DNA of 6,606 nucleotides from positions 1 to 6,606 of the forward strand of contig JAFCZI010000225.1 of the NCBI GenBank assembly GCA_019314425.1, read 5' to 3'. Both the position numbers and the translations under genes were made by a program. The DNA is from Deltaproteobacteria bacterium. Its GTDB lineage: Bacteria > Desulfobacterota > DSM-4660 > Desulfatiglandales > Desulfatiglandaceae. Below are positions 1 through 6,579 of the stretch, piece by piece; position 1 is the stretch's first letter, and each line of letters starts with the position of its first letter. The notes beneath the pieces were generated by a model, which did not search any database, was not told the origin of the DNA, and saw only the letters and a program-made list of their open reading frames with translations.

Positions 1-22
1 ATTGTGCGGTTCCCGGTGTCCG

Positions 23-69
23 GTCAAGTACCTTGTTCAGGCGCGTAGCGACGGAACAAGGTACTTGAC
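23..69. repeat. Perfect 16-bp inverted repeat, 15-nt loop
   Basis: GTCAAGTACCTTGTTC at 23-38 is the exact reverse complement of GAACAAGGTACTTGAC at 54-69, with loop 39-53. The loop is GC-rich and there is no following T-run, so it does not look like a simple terminator. It lies 16 nt from a second perfect hairpin. It may be a REP-like element or part of a mobile-element end. Confidence 0.8.
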
Positions 70-240
70 GCAGTCAGCACCGCGATTCACGGCGGCGAAG
101 CCGCCGTGAACGTTTAGGATGAGCGGCGGGCTTGAGAACTCCGCAAAGAAAGAACCAAAGTAAACCCCGTCCGCTCGATCCGTTGGTTGGACAGACCTGC
201 GGGTTGTTAAGCAAATACGTTGATTGAAGCAGAATCGCCG
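37..240 (-). other. Open frame without a start codon, across the hairpin region
   Basis: The minus frame from 240 to TGA at 39-37 has no stop after TAG at 243-241 and includes GVYFGSFFAEFSSPPLILNV followed by HGGFAAVNRG and VKYLVPSLRA. No ATG, GTG or TTG start with a ribosome binding site was found at its beginning. Similar peptides recur in spurious hypothetical proteins called over intergenic repeats, as far as I recall. I regard this as repeat DNA with a fortuitous open frame rather than a gene. Confidence 0.3.
86..110. repeat. Perfect 11-bp GC-rich hairpin, 3-nt loop
   Basis: TTCACGGCGGC at 86-96 pairs perfectly with GCCGCCGTGAA at 100-110 around a GAA loop. This is a very stable structure in either strand. 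No T-run follows on either side, which argues against a plain intrinsic terminator. With the 23-69 repeat it forms a tandem hairpin array at the window edge. Confidence 0.8.
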
Positions 241-433
241 CTATGGAGATTAAGCGATCTTTGCGGTTATCACATAGCTTCTTTTTAACCCGTCATGGCG
301 GTGTGAGTCCGTTAAAAATGAAAAATACCTGTTTCTGATTCCATGATTTTGCAAAATTCACCAAAATATTGCGCCATTAATCGGTTTACCAAACACCTCG
401 CCATCAGAAACCTTTCGAATGCTTATTTTTAAT
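241..433. other. Non-coding flank downstream of the transposase
   Basis: This stretch has no supported gene. It is AT-rich toward the transposase stop. It contains an interrupted inverted repeat, GTTTCTGAT (331-339) with ATCAGAAAC (403-411), extended outward by AAAAATA (321-327) and TATTTTT (424-430). A 12-bp palindrome, ATTTTGCAAAAT (346-357), lies inside. The outer arms could help end transposase transcription or contribute to the element's origin end. No function is shown. Confidence 0.4.
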
Positions 434-1621
434 TTATGCTGCTTGTTCATATGCCATATCCGGGTCCTTATTGAACCTCGGAAGCGTTTTTGACTTCCTT
501 ACCGGTACAATTATTTCCAAAGTGATGAGACGTTTTCCGCAAACAGGGCAACAATCCGGCTGCTCGTCGCTTCGCTGTTGCCATAGTGCCTGCCAATCCA
601 GGAATTCCGAATCTTCAAGAGGCGGTTGACCCAGTATTTCCCGGCAGCATGCGAGTTCTTCTTTTGAGCTGTGATGATAGAGACCGTATGAACGTACCAT
701 TACTGAATTCGCCAACGGAACATGTTGCAGGTAGCGACCGATAAAGGTCTGGATCGGCAAGCTGATGAGTTTCACCTGCTCACGGCCATAGTTGAAGGTC
801 ACGTTCCCATTTTCAACGCTGAAAATGCGTTTGTTTGAGATCGGTCCGCCTCTCAGGTACCGAGCCAGGTAAATTAATACCCCTTCCCCGTATGAATAGG
901 TCTCCTTGAGTTTGACGTTCCACTTCTTCCGGCGCCCCAGCTTATTGAACAGATTCCGTGCCTGCCGCGGCTCCATGCCCTCGGGCAGAACCAGTTCTTC
1001 CCGATCCAGGGCCATTTTCAAATAGTAAAGATATTTACCCCTAAATACCGCCCGAACAATACCAAACGGCAGAAGAAACTTCTTTGATGAAGCGATCCAT
1101 TCACCATTGAACAGACCACCGGTCGTTACCAAACAATGCAAATGCGGGTGCAGATCCAGCTTTCGGCTCCAGGTATGCAGTGAGGCGATGATGCCGACTT
1201 TCGCCCCTAAATGCTTTGGGTCACCCAGTAGTTCGAAAAGGGTCTCGGTCGCACTTTTGAATAACAGATTACCCATAACCCTGGTATTCAACCGCCATAA
1301 GTCATGCAATTCATCGGAGATGGTGAAAATAACGTGGAAATGATCTGTGTTCAAGAGGCTGGCTTTTTGTTTCGCCAGCCAACGCTCAACCTGGGTAAAG
1401 GCGCAAAGAGGACACATGCGATGTTTACACGAGTTGTACCAGTGCCTCTTGAAATGGCCGTCCGGGCAGGCCTGAACATGACCGCCCAGAACTGAAGTTC
1501 GGCAAACCATCAGACGGTGCGTCGCCTCGCGAATGTGTTCCGGAAGACGATGCGTCTGATCATAGAGGGCATAGCCGAGTAGAAAGATGGTTTGGATCGT
1601 CGCTTCCACTTCGATCTCCAT
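434..1621 (-). CDS. IS91-family transposase, Y2 HUH type
   Basis: Rolling-circle transposase that nicks one strand and forms covalent 5'-phosphotyrosine intermediates. The N-terminal zinc-binding region has the spacing C40...C52..C65-K-H-R-M-C70-P-L-C73 with nearby His residues. The HUH metal motif is HPHLHCLV (H160, H162). The paired catalytic tyrosines are in YLARYLRGG (Y251 and Y255, three residues apart), as expected for Y2 enzymes. A second zinc knuckle, CCPVCGK (357-363), lies near the C-terminus. At 395 aa it matches full-length family members, with no internal stop or frameshift, so it could be active. The ATG has no clear Shine-Dalgarno (TTAGAAATA precedes it), which would keep expression low. 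It lies on the same strand downstream of the housekeeping cluster. Confidence 0.95.
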   Translation of the reverse strand: MEIEVEATIQTIFLLGYALYDQTHRLPEHIREATHRLMVCRTSVLGGHVQACPDGHFKRHWYNSCKHRMCPLCAFTQVERWLAKQKASLLNTDHFHVIFTISDELHDLWRLNTRVMGNLLFKSATETLFELLGDPKHLGAKVGIIASLHTWSRKLDLHPHLHCLVTTGGLFNGEWIASSKKFLLPFGIVRAVFRGKYLYYLKMALDREELVLPEGMEPRQARNLFNKLGRRKKWNVKLKETYSYGEGVLIYLARYLRGGPISNKRIFSVENGNVTFNYGREQVKLISLPIQTFIGRYLQHVPLANSVMVRSYGLYHHSSKEELACCREILGQPPLEDSEFLDWQALWQQRSDEQPDCCPVCGKRLITLEIIVPVRKSKTLPRFNKDPDMAYEQAA

Positions 1622-1650
1622 TATTTCTAATTAGTTACGACGTTAGTTCC

Positions 1651-1666
1651 CCCGCTGTCCAGCGGG
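1651..1666. repeat. Perfect 7-bp palindrome upstream of the transposase
   Basis: CCCGCTG at 1651-1657 and CAGCGGG at 1660-1666 are separated by TC. The palindrome overlaps the inner part of the proposed right terminal repeat and lies 29 bp before the transposase ATG. A direct repeat TTAGTT-ACGACG-TTAGTT sits between it and the gene. It could be a cruciform at the element end or an operator for the transposase. Confidence 0.5.
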
Positions 1667-1682
1667 TCTGTCAAACCATTTA

Positions 1683-1755
1683 TTATCAGGTAAAATTTCC
1701 CTGATAACTTGATATTGGCGGTGTTTTCGAGTAAGTTAGCCATATGTCAATATCA
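1683..1755. repeat. Two small inverted repeats in the spacer between transposase and recombinase remnant
   Basis: TTATCAGG (1683-1690) pairs with CCTGATAA (1700-1707) across 9 nt. TGATATTG (1710-1717) pairs with CAATATCA (1748-1755) across 30 nt. Both lie between the divergent transposase and recombinase fragment, where operators or recombination sites might be expected. Eight-base arms are only modestly significant. Confidence 0.35.
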
Positions 1756-1783
1756 TTCTTGTAGTTTATCATGGGGGAATAAG

Positions 1784-1973
1784 TTGGACAAGCCAAAAAA
1801 TAAGAAGGAAGTTCGAGAGGTTTTAAGGCTCAAGCATTACTCCATCCACACTGAACATTCCTAATTCTAACTGGGTAAAGCGATTCATCCTCTTTCACAG
1901 CATGAAAGAACGTGAGGCGCTCTTCTCCAAGGGCGATAATTTGGGAACGAGATTGTACCGTTTCACTGGATGA
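1784..1973 (+). pseudogene. Remnant of tyrosine recombinase (integron-integrase-like N-terminal domain)
   Basis: From a TTG at 1784, preceded by GGGGGA 5 nt upstream, the plus strand reads LDKPKNKKEVREVLRLKHYS then IHTEHS before TAA at 1862. Moving one base in phase gives SNWVKRFILFHSMKEREALF from 1866. Removing a single A near 1863 would join the two as TEHSYSNWVKRFILFH. This pattern, RLKHYS-x-x-TE-x-SY-x-x-W-(I/V)-(K/R)RFI-x-FH, is the core-binding (SAM-like) N-terminal domain of tyrosine recombinases close to integron integrases. After ALFSKGD the similarity fades, and the frame stops at 1971-1973. The catalytic domain (R...HxxR...Y) is absent, so the gene is both frameshifted and 3'-truncated. 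It runs divergently from the IS91 transposase. Close kinship to IntI cannot be judged, because the diagnostic insert lies in the lost part. Confidence 0.75.
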
Positions 1974-2041
1974 CCTTTTCAGGGAATTGAAGTGAGGTTT
2001 GTTGGGGACTTACAGGTGTTCAGAGCTGATAAGGCAGTAGT
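1974..2041. other. Short spacer after the peptidase gene with no terminator
   Basis: Between the end of the recombinase remnant and the TGA of the S66 peptidase I see no hairpin followed by a T-run on the minus strand. The housekeeping transcript therefore has no obvious end here and may continue into the insertion region. Confidence 0.4.
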
Positions 2042-2947
2042 TCAGACAACAGTTGATTCCAGAAGAGACAATGTCATGACATCGGTATCCAGTTCGGCCA
2101 AAACGCCTAAGGGAAGGGTTGTATTTTCCGGGCCGTGCCCCAGGGGAAATCCGGCTGCGATGGGGATATTCATGGGTGAAAACCGCTCTTTTATGAGGCG
2201 GTCAATGGCGGTCGGCTCTCCGCAGTCTATAAACTGACCCGCAATCAGACCTTTTATCCCTTCAAGGCTTCCTGCAAGCGTCAGGTGGGTGAGCATTCGA
2301 TCGAGCCGATAAAGCGCCTCCCCCCTGTCTTCAATAAACAGGATGCAACCCGCCAGGCTGGGCATAAAAGGAGTTCCCGGAAGCCGGCAGATAAGGGACA
2401 GATTGCCGCCCATGATGGGTCCCGTCGCTTTACCGCCCTGAAGGGGATACCCCGCCATGGAGCGGAATGACGCGGGTTGTTCGGAAGAAATCATTTGGAC
2501 CAGGGTTTGCCAGGCCGTTTCGGGGAGAGATGGAAGACCTTTCACCATGGGACCATGAAATGTGATCAGGCCGGTCTTTTTGAAAATAGCGGCCAAAAGC
2601 GCCGTCATATCACTGTATCCCACAATGATCTTCGGGTTTTTCCGGATCAGGTCGTAATCAATCCGGTCCAGCAACCTCAGGCTGCCATATCCGCCACGGG
2701 AACAGAAAATCGCTTTGACTTCGGTATTTCGGAACATGTCGTGAAGATCCGAAAGGCGATCCTCGTCATTACCGGCCAGGTATTCCTGTCGATCGTACAC
2801 ATGAGGCGCCACGTGAACGGTATACCCTTTGGTTTTCAGGAAATGAAGACCGGCATCCAACTCATTCCGGTTGACGGGTCCCGCCGGTGATACAACACCC
2901 ACAACATCGCCCGGTTTCAGTTTTGACGGTTTGATCATGGCATTCAC
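2042..2947 (-). CDS. LD-carboxypeptidase, peptidase family S66
   Basis: Serine peptidase related to LdcA, which removes the terminal D-Ala from L,D-linked tetrapeptides during murein recycling, usually in the cytoplasm. It has the two-domain S66 layout. The N-terminal part begins LKPGDVVGVVSPAGPV and contains FCSRGGYGSLRLLD (81-94) and the nucleophile segment GYSDMTALL with Ser112. The C-terminal part holds FIEDRGEALYRLDRML with Glu206 and GFPLGHGPENTTLPLG with His271, completing a Ser-Glu-His triad. Length (301 aa) is normal and no signal peptide is seen. The start is GTG with GAAAGG 10 nt upstream; an ATG three codons in is the alternative but has no well-placed ribosome binding site. Some S66 members act on microcin or other acylated peptides, so the precise substrate is inferred. 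It is the last gene of the cluster, and no terminator follows it before the IS91 region. Confidence 0.93.
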   Translation of the reverse strand: MNAMIKPSKLKPGDVVGVVSPAGPVNRNELDAGLHFLKTKGYTVHVAPHVYDRQEYLAGNDEDRLSDLHDMFRNTEVKAIFCSRGGYGSLRLLDRIDYDLIRKNPKIIVGYSDMTALLAAIFKKTGLITFHGPMVKGLPSLPETAWQTLVQMISSEQPASFRSMAGYPLQGGKATGPIMGGNLSLICRLPGTPFMPSLAGCILFIEDRGEALYRLDRMLTHLTLAGSLEGIKGLIAGQFIDCGEPTAIDRLIKERFSPMNIPIAAGFPLGHGPENTTLPLGVLAELDTDVMTLSLLESTVV

Positions 2948-2979
2948 GCTTCGGTGGCCTTTCAGGTGTGCCGAGACCC

Positions 2980-3750
2980 TTATCCGGCGTTTTTGTTAAA
3001 GAGGATGATCAGGCCATGGAGGGTTAAGAACTCTTCAACACCGTCGAGCGTCTCCGAAACTTCAGAGATCAGGGGCGCCAGACCGCCCGTGGCGATGATT
3101 CTGGGATTTTCCCCCGACTCTTGTATCATGCGGTTTACAATACCGTCCACCAATCCGGCATAACCATAAATAATACCGGCATTCATGCTGCTGATGGTAT
3201 CCTTGGCAATCACGGAAGTCGGTCTTGAAAAAATCTCAACCCTCGGCAATTTCGAAGCCGCCTGGAAAAGCGCTTCGCAACTGATGGTGACGCCCGGGGC
3301 AATGGCGCCCCCCATATAATCGCCCTCCCGGGAGATATAATCAAAGGTTGTGGCGGTTCCAAAATCCACCACGATCAACGCCGTTCTGTATTTTTCATAG
3401 GCGGCAACGGCATTGACAATCCTGTCAGCTCCCACCTCTCTGGGATTATCGTATTTGATGGGCATGCCGGTTTTAAGTCCCGGTCCCACAATAACCGGTT
3501 CCACATGGAAATAACGACGCGAAAAATCCTCCACCGTGTTAAGCAGGGGGGGCACCACGCAGGATACAATGGTGTTTTTGATATCTTTAAAGCCAAGGCC
3601 TTCCCACTGGAAAAAATTCCCGACCAGAATACCCAGTTCATCCGCCGTAATCTCCTTTTCAGTGCGGATTCTCCAGTGATGGAGGATTTGATCTTTCCGG
3701 GTTACCCCCAGGACAATGTTTGTATTTCCGATGTCAATGCAGAACAGCAT
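2980..3750 (-). CDS. coaX: Type III pantothenate kinase (CoaX), 256 aa
   Basis: Phosphorylates pantothenate to 4'-phosphopantothenate, the first committed step of CoA synthesis. It belongs to the ASKHA-fold type III family, which is distinct from CoaA. Visible motifs: N-terminal phosphate loop DIGNTN (6-11), the pantothenate-site segment [13 protein letters not shown] (102-114) with catalytic Asp D109, the second ATPase-fold strand DFGTATTFD (129-137), GGAIAPG (147-153) and TGGLA (221-225). Length is typical (about 250-265 aa). The ATG start is supported by GAGGTGA about 6 nt upstream, partly overlapping the folP stop. Only 11 bp separate it from folP and 32 bp from the peptidase gene, so cotranscription and translational coupling are likely. 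No defects are seen. A BirA-type fusion, known in some CoaX proteins, is absent. Confidence 0.96.
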   Translation of the reverse strand: MLFCIDIGNTNIVLGVTRKDQILHHWRIRTEKEITADELGILVGNFFQWEGLGFKDIKNTIVSCVVPPLLNTVEDFSRRYFHVEPVIVGPGLKTGMPIKYDNPREVGADRIVNAVAAYEKYRTALIVVDFGTATTFDYISREGDYMGGAIAPGVTISCEALFQAASKLPRVEIFSRPTSVIAKDTISSMNAGIIYGYAGLVDGIVNRMIQESGENPRIIATGGLAPLISEVSETLDGVEEFLTLHGLIILFNKNAG

Positions 3751-3761
3751 ATGATGTCACC

Positions 3762-4649
3762 TCAGGCGAAAATCCCCTCGCTTACTCGCTCTCTTCGAAT
3801 CGCGTCAATCACTTGAATGGTCTCCGAAGCCATTTTAACGTTGTGCATCCTGATGATATGGGCCCCGTTCATCACACAGGCGGCCACCGCAGCCATGGTG
3901 CCCGTATCCCTTTCGTGGGTTTCTTTACCCAGGATGTGACCGATAAAAGCCTTGTTTGAAGGGCCCGCCAGTAGCGGTTTTTTGAGTGCTTGAAATTTTT
4001 CCAGGTGATGGATGACACTTAGATTTTGATCAAAGGTTTTGCCGAATCCGATCCCGGGATCGAGAATGATCCGATCTTCCTTAATACCGGCCGATTTGCA
4101 ACGCGCCACGGCATCTTTGAGAAAATCGATTATTTCCTGCATCAGATTCTCATACACCGGGTGAAGCTGCATGCTCTCGGGGGTTCCCTGCATGTGCATC
4201 AGTATCACGGGAACGTTGGCTTCCGCCGCCACTGTGGCCATATGGGGATCCAGCCGAAACGCGCTGATATCGTTAATTATCGAAGCCCCGGCATTCAGCG
4301 CTTCCAGCGCCACCTTCGACTTGTAGGTATCGATGCTGATGGGGACAGGGATTTCCTTGCTCAATGCGCTAATGACCGGTATGACGCGCTCCATCTCCTC
4401 GTCCGCAGGGAGTCTGCGGGAATAGGGCCGGGTTGATTCGCCGCCGATGTCGATGATGTCGGCGCCGTCTTGCGCCATGGCAATGCCGTGCGTCACGGCC
4501 TGGGCTGGGAAAAAATATCTGCCACCATCCGAAAATGAATCGGGGATACTAAACCTGGGAATCTGTTGACGTTTCCGGATCGTCAGCCGGTTTTTCGCTG
4601 GGGGTGCTTTTGCTGTCCCATTTCTTATCACCGGCCATGATTTCATCAA
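3762..4649 (-). CDS. folP: Dihydropteroate synthase with missing or replaced N-terminus
   Basis: Condenses 6-hydroxymethyl-7,8-dihydropterin pyrophosphate with p-aminobenzoate to dihydropteroate in folate synthesis; a cytoplasmic TIM barrel. Visible motifs: PDSFSDGG (36-43), [12 protein letters not shown] (64-75), SIDT (105-108), INDI (125-128), MHMQG (151-155), DPGIGFGK (197-204), PSNK (230-233) and RMH (267-269). The middle and C-terminus are therefore intact. Residues 1-35 do not resemble the family: the strand normally reading MG(I/V)(L/I)NVT before PDS is replaced by IPRFSI, so the conserved Asn and Thr are absent. The frame opens only inside ftsH (TTG at 4649, ATG at 4646, GTG at 4631). 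An AAGGA lies 5 nt before the ATG, but those bases also encode FtsH. The usual SRK motif reads SNK. Stop TGA is 11 bp from coaX. Fold assignment is secure; start and activity are doubtful. Either the 5' end was lost, or this is a misassembled copy. Confidence 0.85.
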   Translation of the reverse strand: MMKSWPVIRNGTAKAPPAKNRLTIRKRQQIPRFSIPDSFSDGGRYFFPAQAVTHGIAMAQDGADIIDIGGESTRPYSRRLPADEEMERVIPVISALSKEIPVPISIDTYKSKVALEALNAGASIINDISAFRLDPHMATVAAEANVPVILMHMQGTPESMQLHPVYENLMQEIIDFLKDAVARCKSAGIKEDRIILDPGIGFGKTFDQNLSVIHHLEKFQALKKPLLAGPSNKAFIGHILGKETHERDTGTMAAVAACVMNGAHIIRMHNVKMASETIQVIDAIRRERVSEGIFA

Positions 4650-6405
4650 TGTCCTTACCGTTTAAGGTTTCCTTTTCCAGCAGGGCGTTGGCCATGGTAT
4701 GGATGATGTCCAGATTCTCTTTGATAAGCCGGCAGGTTATATCATAGGCGTTCGTAACAATTCGCCTGACTTCCTCATCAATCTTTCTAGCGGTATCTTC
4801 ACCATAGTCCCTATGTTGCGAAAGCTCTCTGCCCAGAAAAATCTGTTCATCTTTCTTCCCGAAGCTCAAGGGGCCCAGCTCTTCGCTCATGCCAAAATCG
4901 CAGACCATCTTGCGGGCCAATTCCGAGGCCCGTTCAATATCGTTTCCCGCGCCGGTGGTTTCCGTGCCCAAAACAATTTTTTCAGCGGCCCGACCCCCCA
5001 TTAATATGGCAATGTTGTTGAGCAAGTGTTCTTTTGGATAGGTGTGTTTTTCATCTGTTGGAAGTTGCAGCGTCAAGCCCAATGCCCTTCCCCTTGGGAT
5101 GATCGTTACCTTGTGGATCGGGTCCGTATCGGGAAGCAACCGGGCCACCAGGGTGTGCCCGGACTCATGATAAGCGGTAAGCTTCTTTTCGTCCTCACTG
5201 ATAATCATGCTTTTTCGCTCGGCTCCCATCATGACTTTGTCTTTGGCATCCTCAAAATCGTCCATTTCAATTTTGTCTTTGCCACGCCGGGCTGCCATGA
5301 GGGCCGCTTCGTTGACCATATTTTCAATGTCCGCGCCGGTAAACCCCGGGGTTCCCCTGGCAAGAATCGAGACATCCAAATTGTCGGCAACCAGCTTTTT
5401 TTTGAGGTGGACTTTCAAAATACCTTCACGACCCTTTAAGTCCGGAAGCGGCACCACCACCTGTCGGTCAAAACGACCCGGCCTCAAAAGTGCCGGATCC
5501 AGAACATCCGGCCGGTTTGTGGCTGAGATGAGGATGACCCCCTCGTTGGTCTCAAACCCGTCCATTTCCACCAGGAGCTGATTCAGAGTCTGTTCCCGTT
5601 CGTCGTGCCCGCCGCCCAGCCCCGCGCCGCGATGCCGTCCCACGGCGTCAATTTCATCGATGAAAATAATACATGGGGCATTCTTTTTGCCCTGGTTGAA
5701 AAGATCCCTGACCCGGGAAGCGCCCACACCCACGAACATTTCCACGAAATCGGACCCGCTGATGGTAAAAAAGGGAACGCTGGCTTCCCCCGCAATGGCG
5801 CGGGCCAGAAGGGTTTTCCCTGTACCCGGAGCTCCCACCAGAAGAACACCTTTCGGGATCCGGCCTCCCAGCCGGGTGAATTTCTTGGGGTCGCTGAGAA
5901 AGTCCACAATTTCACCCAGCTCTTCCTTGGCTTCGTCGATGCCCGCCACATCTTCAAAGGTGACCTTCTCCTGCGCGTCGGTCATGAGCCTGGCGCGACT
6001 CTTTCCAAATGACATTGCTTTTCCACCGCCCGCCTGCATCTGCCGCATAAAAAATATCCATACGCCGATAAGCAACAGCATGGGGACCCAGGACAAAAAC
6101 ACTTGAAACCAAGGGGAGTCTTCCATGGGTTTGGCGGTTATGGCAACACCTTTACTTCTGAGCATGCTGATCAGTTCAGGGTCCTTGGGAGCGTATGTCT
6201 TAAATGGCCCCTGACCGGACATGCCTGTGATGTTTTCCCCTTGAATAGTCACCTGGTTTACACCCCCGCTATCCACCATGTTCAGAAAATCGCTGTAACT
6301 GACGTTGACTTTGCTCCTGTCAGGATGTTTGAACATTTGAAACAGCATGACCATCATTAAACTGATAACAAGCCACAGTGCGAGATTTTTATAGAATGGA
6401 TTCAA
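4549..6405 (-). CDS. ftsH: ATP-dependent zinc metalloprotease FtsH, 618 aa, TTG start
   Basis: Membrane-anchored AAA+ protease that unfolds and degrades misassembled membrane proteins and short-lived regulators, working as a hexamer on the cytoplasmic face of the inner membrane. Two hydrophobic segments (about residues 8-24 and 104-120) flank a periplasmic domain. The AAA module follows: Walker A GAPGTGKT (191-198), pore FVG (224-226), Walker B IIFIDEID (246-253) and second region of homology [19 protein letters not shown] with arginine fingers near R308 and R311. The peptidase has zinc motif HESGH (413-417) and a likely third ligand D489. Length is normal for the family and all key residues are present. 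The start is TTG: a strong Shine-Dalgarno, GGAGGTGA, sits 7 nt upstream, and the N-terminus [14 protein letters not shown] is family-like. The hydrophilic tail after about residue 590 is variable in the family. Its last 101 nt overlap the folP frame. Confidence 0.97.
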   Translation of the reverse strand: MNPFYKNLALWLVISLMMVMLFQMFKHPDRSKVNVSYSDFLNMVDSGGVNQVTIQGENITGMSGQGPFKTYAPKDPELISMLRSKGVAITAKPMEDSPWFQVFLSWVPMLLLIGVWIFFMRQMQAGGGKAMSFGKSRARLMTDAQEKVTFEDVAGIDEAKEELGEIVDFLSDPKKFTRLGGRIPKGVLLVGAPGTGKTLLARAIAGEASVPFFTISGSDFVEMFVGVGASRVRDLFNQGKKNAPCIIFIDEIDAVGRHRGAGLGGGHDEREQTLNQLLVEMDGFETNEGVILISATNRPDVLDPALLRPGRFDRQVVVPLPDLKGREGILKVHLKKKLVADNLDVSILARGTPGFTGADIENMVNEAALMAARRGKDKIEMDDFEDAKDKVMMGAERKSMIISEDEKKLTAYHESGHTLVARLLPDTDPIHKVTIIPRGRALGLTLQLPTDEKHTYPKEHLLNNIAILMGGRAAEKIVLGTETTGAGNDIERASELARKMVCDFGMSEELGPLSFGKKDEQIFLGRELSQHRDYGEDTARKIDEEVRRIVTNAYDITCRLIKENLDIIHTMANALLEKETLNGKDIDEIMAGDKKWDSKSTPSEKPADDPETSTDSQV

Positions 6406-6412
6406 TAGTCTG

Positions 6413-6420
6413 TCACCTCC
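6413..6420 (-). promoter_or_regulatory. Ribosome binding site deciding the ftsH TTG start
   Basis: GGAGGTGA on the minus strand lies 7 nt upstream of the TTG at 6405. There is no in-frame ATG at the family-like N-terminus, so this site is what fixes the unusual start codon. Confidence 0.85.
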
Positions 6421-6461
6421 ATGAAAAGACTGTCGATCATTTGAAGCCCCCCCCTAATCGC

Positions 6462-6493
6462 ATTATACGACTTGAATATGCCGGGGCTTTCAA
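6462..6493 (-). promoter_or_regulatory. Candidate sigma-70 promoter for ftsH
   Basis: On the minus strand a perfect TATAAT (6467-6462) follows TTGAAA (6493-6488), but with a 20-bp spacer, longer than the usual 16-18. Transcription would begin near 6455, giving a leader of about 50 nt that opens with eight consecutive G residues. The -10 match is strong and the -35 assignment weak. Confidence 0.45.
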
Positions 6494-6507
6494 CACACAA
6501 TCCCATC

Positions 6508-6513
6508 ATTATA
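6508..6513 (-). promoter_or_regulatory. Second TATAAT box upstream of ftsH
   Basis: A second perfect TATAAT occurs on the minus strand 46 bp upstream of the first. No good -35 hexamer sits at 16-18 bp; ATGGAA at 17 bp is a poor match. In an AT-rich leader this may be chance, or it may mark a tandem promoter. Confidence 0.25.
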
Positions 6514-6579
6514 GTCATAATTTTCCCAAATTCCATAGAAAATTACCATATTCTTACATTTCTTGGGCTATTTACTAAC

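Larger units (their letters stand above)
185..1677 (-). mobile_element. Proposed IS91-type insertion element, ends tentative
   Basis: The transposase gene is bracketed by an inverted pair. GGTTGGACAGACCTGC reads inward on the plus strand at 185-200, and GGTTTGACAGACCCGC reads inward on the minus strand at 1677-1662 (14 of 16 identical). I take these as provisional limits. Classical IS91 elements have no terminal inverted repeats and no target duplication, and I see no duplication flanking these points. The pair may instead be subterminal, or the element may extend left through the hairpins at 23-110. The transposase is certain; the boundaries are inferred. Confidence 0.4.

Noticed and set aside
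206..212. GTTAAGC, matching the integron core-site form GTTRRRY
   Set aside because: No partner RYYYAAC with paired arms was found at a suitable distance, and a 7-base degenerate match is expected by chance several times in this window.
346..357. 12-bp palindrome ATTTTGCAAAAT as an operator
   Set aside because: One or two such palindromes are expected by chance in a window of this size, and no promoter is evident beside it.
1914..1991. Third-frame peptide ending TVSLDDLFRELK just past the recombinase remnant
   Set aside because: It is short, has no supported start, and I could not connect it to the recombinase or any other family.
1992..2237. Plus-strand 81-codon frame crossing the end of the peptidase gene
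   Set aside because: It is largely antisense to the S66 peptidase C-terminus, matches nothing I recognise, and does not continue the recombinase remnant in a recognisable way.
5583..6106. Long alternative open frames inside ftsH on both strands
   Set aside because: They overlap the strongly conserved ATPase coding region in other frames, give no family motifs and have no ribosome binding sites.
6487..6493. Heat-shock (sigma-32) promoter for ftsH based on GTTGAAAG
   Set aside because: The CCCC stretch that would serve as the -10 lies immediately after it rather than 11-16 bases away.
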